From positions 1,612,001 to 1,676,000 of the forward strand of contig NZ_CP155796.1 of the NCBI RefSeq assembly GCF_039729195.1: a stretch of 64,000 nucleotides of DNA, in the 5' to 3' direction. Both the position numbers and the translations under genes were made by a program. Positions 60,062 to 64,000 of the stretch are shown one piece after another. This DNA is from Mycobacterium sp. DL (lineage in GTDB: Bacteria; Actinomycetota; Actinomycetes; Mycobacteriales; Mycobacteriaceae). Under the pieces are notes generated by a model that was given only the letters and a program-made list of their open reading frames with translations, had not been told where the DNA came from and searched no databases. Numbering within the stretch: position 1 is the stretch's first letter; every line of letters begins with the position of its first letter.

Positions 60062-61593
60062 CCCGAGAACTCGACCATTCAAATCCCATAGAGCGACTCA
60101 CTGATGAGCAGATGATCGCGGCTGGGAGCGACAACCCAAGGGTATTCCTTGAGGCCGCGCCGGGCTCAGGCAAAACTACCGTCGCAGCCAACCGTTTCGG
60201 GGTGCGCCGCTACCGCATTTCACGTACGCCCTCACGCACATTCGATGGTCGAGCGGTCATTGCCGTCAGCTTCACGCGGTCGGCCACGCGTGAGCTTCGA
60301 GCAAGGGTGCGAACTACGTGGGGCACTAGCGATCTCCCTTGGCCGCATCGCATAACGACATTGGATGCCTTGATCTATGAGTTGGTGCGCAGCCTCCTCG
60401 GTTCGGGTTTGATCGCATGGCCCGGCGGCCACACCGCCCTCACGGTTCACGACACGTGGAAAGTTCTCGTCGAGCATGAATGGACCCGCTCCGTCGCGCA
60501 GGTGTATCTATTCGAAGGAAAAGTGTCGGTCCGCACGACCTACGACGAGTCGGGTATGCGTCCGGTCGTGTCAGCGTTCGAGGACGCCATTGCACTTGGG
60601 CTCTGTACCCATGACGATGTGCGTCGAGTGCTCGACTTTGCGCTAAAGCGGCCGGAAATATGGTCTGCCCTGAGGGATCACGTTGCGAACACCATCAGGG
60701 CTTTGATCGTTGACGAGGTGTTCGACGCCAACGAACTCGACATCGCTGTAATCGAATTGGCCACGGGGGCGGGGGTCGATGTGACCCTCATCGGTGATCC
60801 GTGGCAAGCACTTTATGGCTTTCGGGGCGCGCGCCCAGATCTAGTCCCTGGCGTACTGCAAAAGGCCGATTTTCGGACACTGAAACTGACGAAGTCTTTC
60901 CGCTGGCGTACCGAGAAACAACGTGAGTTGGCGGAAACTTTGAGATCGGGCAGCCCGGTTGAACTTGGAACTATCACGGCGACGGAGCTGATCGATCTGC
61001 CGACTGATGTTGTGCTGGCTCCTCTGTGGGATCAACTTTGGTCAGCAGCAACGACGGTGCTACCGATAGCTTGGGGCTCGGCCAAAGGCAATATTGTCGA
61101 GGCCGCAACTACTGTTTTGTTAAACCAGTGCACGACAGTGCTTTTCGCAACGAAGGCGACTTACCTGAATGATGCTCTGTCGACGCTTGGTGTTGACGAC
61201 ACCATTCTCAAACCCCTTGAGCCAGGCTTGACCGGCGTTCTTGAACTAGTGGAGGCCGCGGAGGGAAAGAATCACTGGCGTGATGCCTACGACGCGATGG
61301 TGGGAGTGCTCGGCGGGGTTTGCTCGGTGGGTTTTCCTAAGGTGCACGCGAATTATCTCGCGCGCCTGAAACTCCTACAGCCACGGTTGCGGTCTGAAGG
61401 TAATGTCGTTCCTGGCATGACAATCCACCAAGCCAAGGGGCGAGAGTGGGATAACGTTGCGTGCAGGTTCACCGACTCAGAAGTGGCGGCACTTGCCGGA
61501 GGTCTGACAAGCGCCAACGAGAAGCATCGGCAGTTGTATGTTGCGTGTACGCGCGCGCGGTTCTCCACTCGACGCCTCATCGTCACTGGATAG
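60058..61593 (+). CDS. gajB: Gabija protein GajB: UvrD-like helicase/ATPase
   Basis: A 511-residue SF1A protein, close to the usual ~500 for GajB. Motifs: EAAPGSGKTTVA (Walker A, ~31-42), VSFTRSATRELRAR, LIVDEVFDANELD (motif II, DEVF where UvrD has DEYQ), LIGDPWQALYGFRGARPD, KSFRWRTEKQ, MTIHQAKGREWDNV and RQLYVACTRARFS. ATG 60058 overlaps the gajA stop (ATGA). In Gabija, GajB binds the GajA tetramer and its DNA-stimulated ATPase helps turn the nuclease on. Confidence 0.9.
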   Translation: MTRELDHSNPIERLTDEQMIAAGSDNPRVFLEAAPGSGKTTVAANRFGVRRYRISRTPSRTFDGRAVIAVSFTRSATRELRARVRTTWGTSDLPWPHRITTLDALIYELVRSLLGSGLIAWPGGHTALTVHDTWKVLVEHEWTRSVAQVYLFEGKVSVRTTYDESGMRPVVSAFEDAIALGLCTHDDVRRVLDFALKRPEIWSALRDHVANTIRALIVDEVFDANELDIAVIELATGAGVDVTLIGDPWQALYGFRGARPDLVPGVLQKADFRTLKLTKSFRWRTEKQRELAETLRSGSPVELGTITATELIDLPTDVVLAPLWDQLWSAATTVLPIAWGSAKGNIVEAATTVLLNQCTTVLFATKATYLNDALSTLGVDDTILKPLEPGLTGVLELVEAAEGKNHWRDAYDAMVGVLGGVCSVGFPKVHANYLARLKLLQPRLRSEGNVVPGMTIHQAKGREWDNVACRFTDSEVAALAGGLTSANEKHRQLYVACTRARFSTRRLIVTG

Positions 61594-61921
61594 AAACCTG
61601 CAAAGGACGTCACAACCCGAACCGTGCACACAGCAGGATTGCGGATCGGTAGGTAAAGTTTGCGAATCAACAGGACCCGATCGACGTCGATGCCAAATCC
61701 GCCAGTGGCTGGCGAGCGACCCGCCATACGCATCGGTGACCGTCGGTTGGGGCTTGCCTGGAGCACCGCGGGTGGCCTGATCTGGCGTGTTCCCGCTGAA
61801 TGAGTGAAGACGAACACGTCAACTTCGCCCCAGAAGTCCGTGCCGCTTGCACTGATCCTGAGCTGCGGCGGCCCCGCCGGCTTCGTCCAAGTGTTCATCG
61901 AAGCCAGGCGCCAACATTCAG
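61594..61921. other. Gene-poor gap between gajB and the integrase
   Basis: About 330 bases between the convergent ends of gajB and int. I see no convincing gene, tRNA or strong terminator. The ORFs that cross it are antisense continuations and lack ribosome-binding sites. Confidence 0.5.
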
Positions 61922-63235
61922 CTAAGAGCCGTATCCCTCACCAATCAAGAACGCCGCGGCCTGCTCAGCAGCCTCTCTGTCGTCGTTCTTGAGCACATGG
62001 GCATAGGTCTGCAGGAAGAACCCGACGTCTGCGTGCCCGATGCGCTCGCTCACAATCTTGGGACTGACGCCAGCCTTCAGCGCAGCGGTCGCGTATGAGT
62101 GCCGAAGATCGTGAAAGGTGATGCGCTCAAGGCCGGCAGCAGCCGCCAGGCGGTCGAACCGTTGTCGGATGGAATCGGGGTGCGGTGGTCGGCCGTCCTG
62201 GAACGTAAAGACGTAGTTCCCGGGGTGATAGTCCGTCCCGAAGAATGCCCGTTCTTCGTTCTGGAACTCACGCCACTTGTCAAGTGCCGCAGCGGTAGTT
62301 CGATCAATCGCGATGGTTTGATCTGCGTTGCGCGTCTTGCCGCCAGCCTTATCTCGCGCATGCCCACCAACGACCACTCGATTGTCGTGCACCGTGATTT
62401 CGCGAGCGTCTAGGTCGACGTCGTGCCACCTGAGGCCACAGATCTGGCCACGACGTATTCCGGTGGTGAGTTCCAGAAGAAACAGCGCGGCGAAGCGGTC
62501 GTGACTTACCGCCCGCAGAAACTTCTGAATGTGCTCCGGGTTCCATACGGTGCGGCGAGCCCGGGAACGTTTCGGCGGCCTCACGTTCGCTGCTGGATTG
62601 TGAGCCTTGTACTTCCACGCGACGGCATCGACCAACGCACGGTGGATCATGGCGTGAATGTTTCGAACGGTCTTCGGTGCTAGCCCGGGATTCACCCTTC
62701 CCGGTACGATTCCTGCTTTGTACCGGCGGACAGCGGCACGAGCGGCGTGGATCGTTGTGCCACAAGCGTTAGCGACTTCACGGGGCGCCGGCGACTCTCC
62801 GTCGATCAGATGGCTTAGCCAATAGCGATACATCTCGTAGTTTCGGTCTTGCTTGATCCGACCTTCGGCAAGAAGCTTGGCATACAGCTTCAGCAGTTGT
62901 GGCTCATCGAGCTGCTGGAGCTTTTCTGCCCCGATGTGCGGCACAACGTAGCTCTTGGCGTAGTCCTTCCAGTTCTGCCACGTTGTGGCATCCATTGATG
63001 CCTCAACGGCGACGAACCATTCCGCGAAGAATTGAGCAACCGTGCGGGTAGAGGGTCGGACCACGCGACCCTGATCGGCATCCCGCATGGCATCGCGACA
63101 CGCCTTCCATGCTTCCTTCTCAGTCGGAAATCCGCCCTTCGAGATCGTGGGATATTCGCCGGTGGACGAATCTCTTTCAGGCGCTCGGAAACGGTATGTC
63201 CATGTCCGCCCACGCTGATAGACGGCTCCCTTCAC
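61922..63235 (-). CDS. int: Tyrosine recombinase/phage-type integrase
   Basis: A 437-residue integrase. An AP2-like arm-binding N-terminus (MKGAVYQRGRTWTYRFRAPE) precedes the core-binding domain (~75-210) and the catalytic domain. The catalytic set is visible: TTGIRRGQICGLRW (Arg I), HDLRHSYAT (His, Arg II), ERIGHADV (His III) and the nucleophile in FLQTYAH (Tyr ~408). A segment around PREVANACGTTIHAARAAVRRYKAG (in part, ~155-180) looks like an inserted helix-turn-helix. Start GTG 63235 overlaps the xis stop (GTGA). Confidence 0.93.
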   Translation of the reverse strand: MKGAVYQRGRTWTYRFRAPERDSSTGEYPTISKGGFPTEKEAWKACRDAMRDADQGRVVRPSTRTVAQFFAEWFVAVEASMDATTWQNWKDYAKSYVVPHIGAEKLQQLDEPQLLKLYAKLLAEGRIKQDRNYEMYRYWLSHLIDGESPAPREVANACGTTIHAARAAVRRYKAGIVPGRVNPGLAPKTVRNIHAMIHRALVDAVAWKYKAHNPAANVRPPKRSRARRTVWNPEHIQKFLRAVSHDRFAALFLLELTTGIRRGQICGLRWHDVDLDAREITVHDNRVVVGGHARDKAGGKTRNADQTIAIDRTTAAALDKWREFQNEERAFFGTDYHPGNYVFTFQDGRPPHPDSIRQRFDRLAAAAGLERITFHDLRHSYATAALKAGVSPKIVSERIGHADVGFFLQTYAHVLKNDDREAAEQAAAFLIGEGYGS

Positions 63236-63414
63236 GAGGCGATCAACTCACGCAGCTCGGCAGTGACGATGTAGACGCGTCCTCCCAGCCTGCGCACTGG
63301 AAGCTCGCCAGAAGCAGCAAGCCGGTAAGCAGCAGCGCGGCTAATTCCCAGAATGCTGGCTGCGCGGGGTACTGCGAGGAGCAGCGGCAGATGATCAAAT
63401 ACGTTTGACTCCAC
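63232..63414 (-). CDS. xis: Excisionase-like helix-turn-helix protein
   Basis: A 60-residue MerR-like/excisionase DNA-binding protein. The pattern AVPRAASILGISRAAAYRLAASGELPVRRLGGRVYI (in parts) is the classic excisionase-family winged helix. GTG 63414 follows GGAGGTGA at 63421-63428. It is coupled to int by a four-base overlap and would set the direction of recombination. Confidence 0.88.
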   Translation of the reverse strand: MESNVFDHLPLLLAVPRAASILGISRAAAYRLAASGELPVRRLGGRVYIVTAELRELIAS

Positions 63415-63420
63415 TTGATT

Positions 63421-64000
63421 TCACCTCCCCTCGCCCGTGGTCGAATTGTCGGTAGACACTGACAGTTTCTGAGGGCTGCATCGCGGGCAGAACTCCGCTG
63501 CTTCTGTGCCGTCCGACTGTGTGACTGTGATCGTGCGCGACGAGGGGTCTTCGCACTCGCCGCACCACGGAGTCTTTCGCCGTATGGAAAAGGTCGGTGG
63601 AGCTGGCAGCTCGGATAGACGCGACGCGAGAACGGCAGCCGGATTACGGACTCCCTTAGGCCGTGATGAAAGGTGGGCCAACAGGGTTTGCGACGTCCAG
63701 CCCGCCGCAAATGCCTCCTCAATTGCCGGTGACAGTCTTCTCGCTTCGCTGCTGCTAATTCGCCACGGCGTGGGAAGAGACTCCAGCACGGAGGCCGATG
63801 ATGGTTCGGATGGTGGTTCTCTTGAAGGGTTCAAGGGGTCCGTGAATTGGACCTCCGGCGGTCCGGGAGGTGAACCTTCCCGGTCTGGAGATTGGACGGG
63901 CCCCGTCGCGTTGGCGGACTGTGGGAGTCCGACATCAAGACTGGGGCGGGAGTGCGTCGCATCCGGAAGGTTGAGATTGTAATGACTTGGGCGTCTGGCT
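63421..64000 (-). CDS. C-terminal part of an element protein with Pro-rich linker and zinc ribbon
   Basis: The minus frame is open to the window edge, so the gene begins outside. From the edge inward it reads as a Pro/Ser/Glu-rich linker (SLDVGLPQSANATGP, REPPSEPSSASV), a helical module (RRLSPAIEEAFAAGWTSQTLLAHL), and two pairs of cysteines (PWCGECED and EFCPRCSP) as a zinc ribbon. The linker plus module resembles the tail of replication-type proteins that precede xis-int in actinomycete elements, but I cannot name it. A TTG at 63834 is not needed as a start. Confidence 0.6.
   Translation of the reverse strand, partial: ARRPSHYNLNLPDATHSRPSLDVGLPQSANATGPVQSPDREGSPPGPPEVQFTDPLNPSREPPSEPSSASVLESLPTPWRISSSEARRLSPAIEEAFAAGWTSQTLLAHLSSRPKGVRNPAAVLASRLSELPAPPTFSIRRKTPWCGECEDPSSRTITVTQSDGTEAAEFCPRCSPQKLSVSTDNSTTGEGR

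Larger units (their letters stand above)
56950..64000. mobile_element. Integrative element at tRNA-fMet, right end outside window
   Basis: From the tRNA 3' end the sequence changes character: lower GC (about 55% in a counted line), many AT-ending codons, and unknown or accessory genes. It carries a tyrosine integrase, an excisionase-like protein and the end of a proline-linker/zinc-ribbon protein in the order int-xis-next, all reading toward the tRNA, as in pSAM2-like actinomycete elements. Cargo (gajA-gajB and small genes) lies between tRNA and int. The left end at ~56950 is approximate; the far att repeat is not visible. Confidence 0.75.

Noticed and set aside
61353..61898. A 181-codon minus-strand ORF between int and gajB
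   Set aside because: Half of it is antisense to gajB's final helicase motifs, and it lacks a ribosome-binding site and any protein-like pattern.
63421..63834. Reading the protein upstream of xis as a complete 137-residue gene from a TTG
   Set aside because: The frame stays open to the window edge with a continuous Pro-rich linker, so it is more likely the end of a longer protein.

Overview
The window is chromosomal DNA from a high-GC actinobacterium, almost certainly a non-tuberculous, probably fast-growing Mycobacterium/Mycolicibacterium. The evidence is sigH-rshA, whiB1, whiB7 with its leader, pdtaS, the TB7.3-type biotin carrier, bL37, mycoredoxin, moeZ, adnA-adnB, uvrD2 and a UPF0182 membrane protein. 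From memory, the gene order matches the M. tuberculosis block Rv3224 to Rv3193c, read in reverse. Three stretches do not belong to that core block.

Layout. 1-1261: 3' end of an aldehyde dehydrogenase. 1.3-7.7 kb: core block with an SDR, YbaK, SigH/RshA, bL37, biotin carrier, PdtaS, WhiB1 and a DagK-like kinase. 7.7-17 kb: a catabolic island between the Rv3218-like and Rv3217c-like genes. It holds pcaHGBC with a divergent IclR regulator, an MHS transporter, a quinate/shikimate dehydrogenase, a TetR regulator, a QsuB-type 3-dehydroshikimate dehydratase and a type II dehydroquinase. Together these would import quinate or shikimate, convert it to protocatechuate and open the ring; pcaD and later steps are not in the window. 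17-51 kb: core block again (isochorismate synthase, ParA-like protein, RhlE, MoeZ, AdnAB, a potassium channel, NudC, Mrx1, UvrD2, WhiB7, ABC1 kinase, a cyclodehydratase-like protein, proteases, UPF0182). 51-56.7 kb: a large SARP/AfsR-like regulator, a tandem ABM-like protein and a BBE-type flavoprotein.

56.9-64 kb: an initiator tRNA-Met followed by an integrative element that runs off the window. It carries two unknown small genes (one apparently frameshifted), a two-gene Gabija anti-phage system (gajA-gajB), a tyrosine integrase, a small excisionase and the end of a proline-linker/zinc-ribbon protein. Base composition falls here: lines I counted gave about 55% GC against about 67% in the core.

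Regulatory signals: a SigH-type promoter before sigH; a CRP site before whiB1; matching palindromes at the two TetR-controlled promoters, one containing an extended -10 whose start point would fall on the qsuB ATG; an IclR-type palindrome between pcaH and its regulator; and the whiB7 promoter, upstream ORF and attenuator hairpin. Several long intergenic hairpins from recurring sequence families sit mostly at convergent gene ends.
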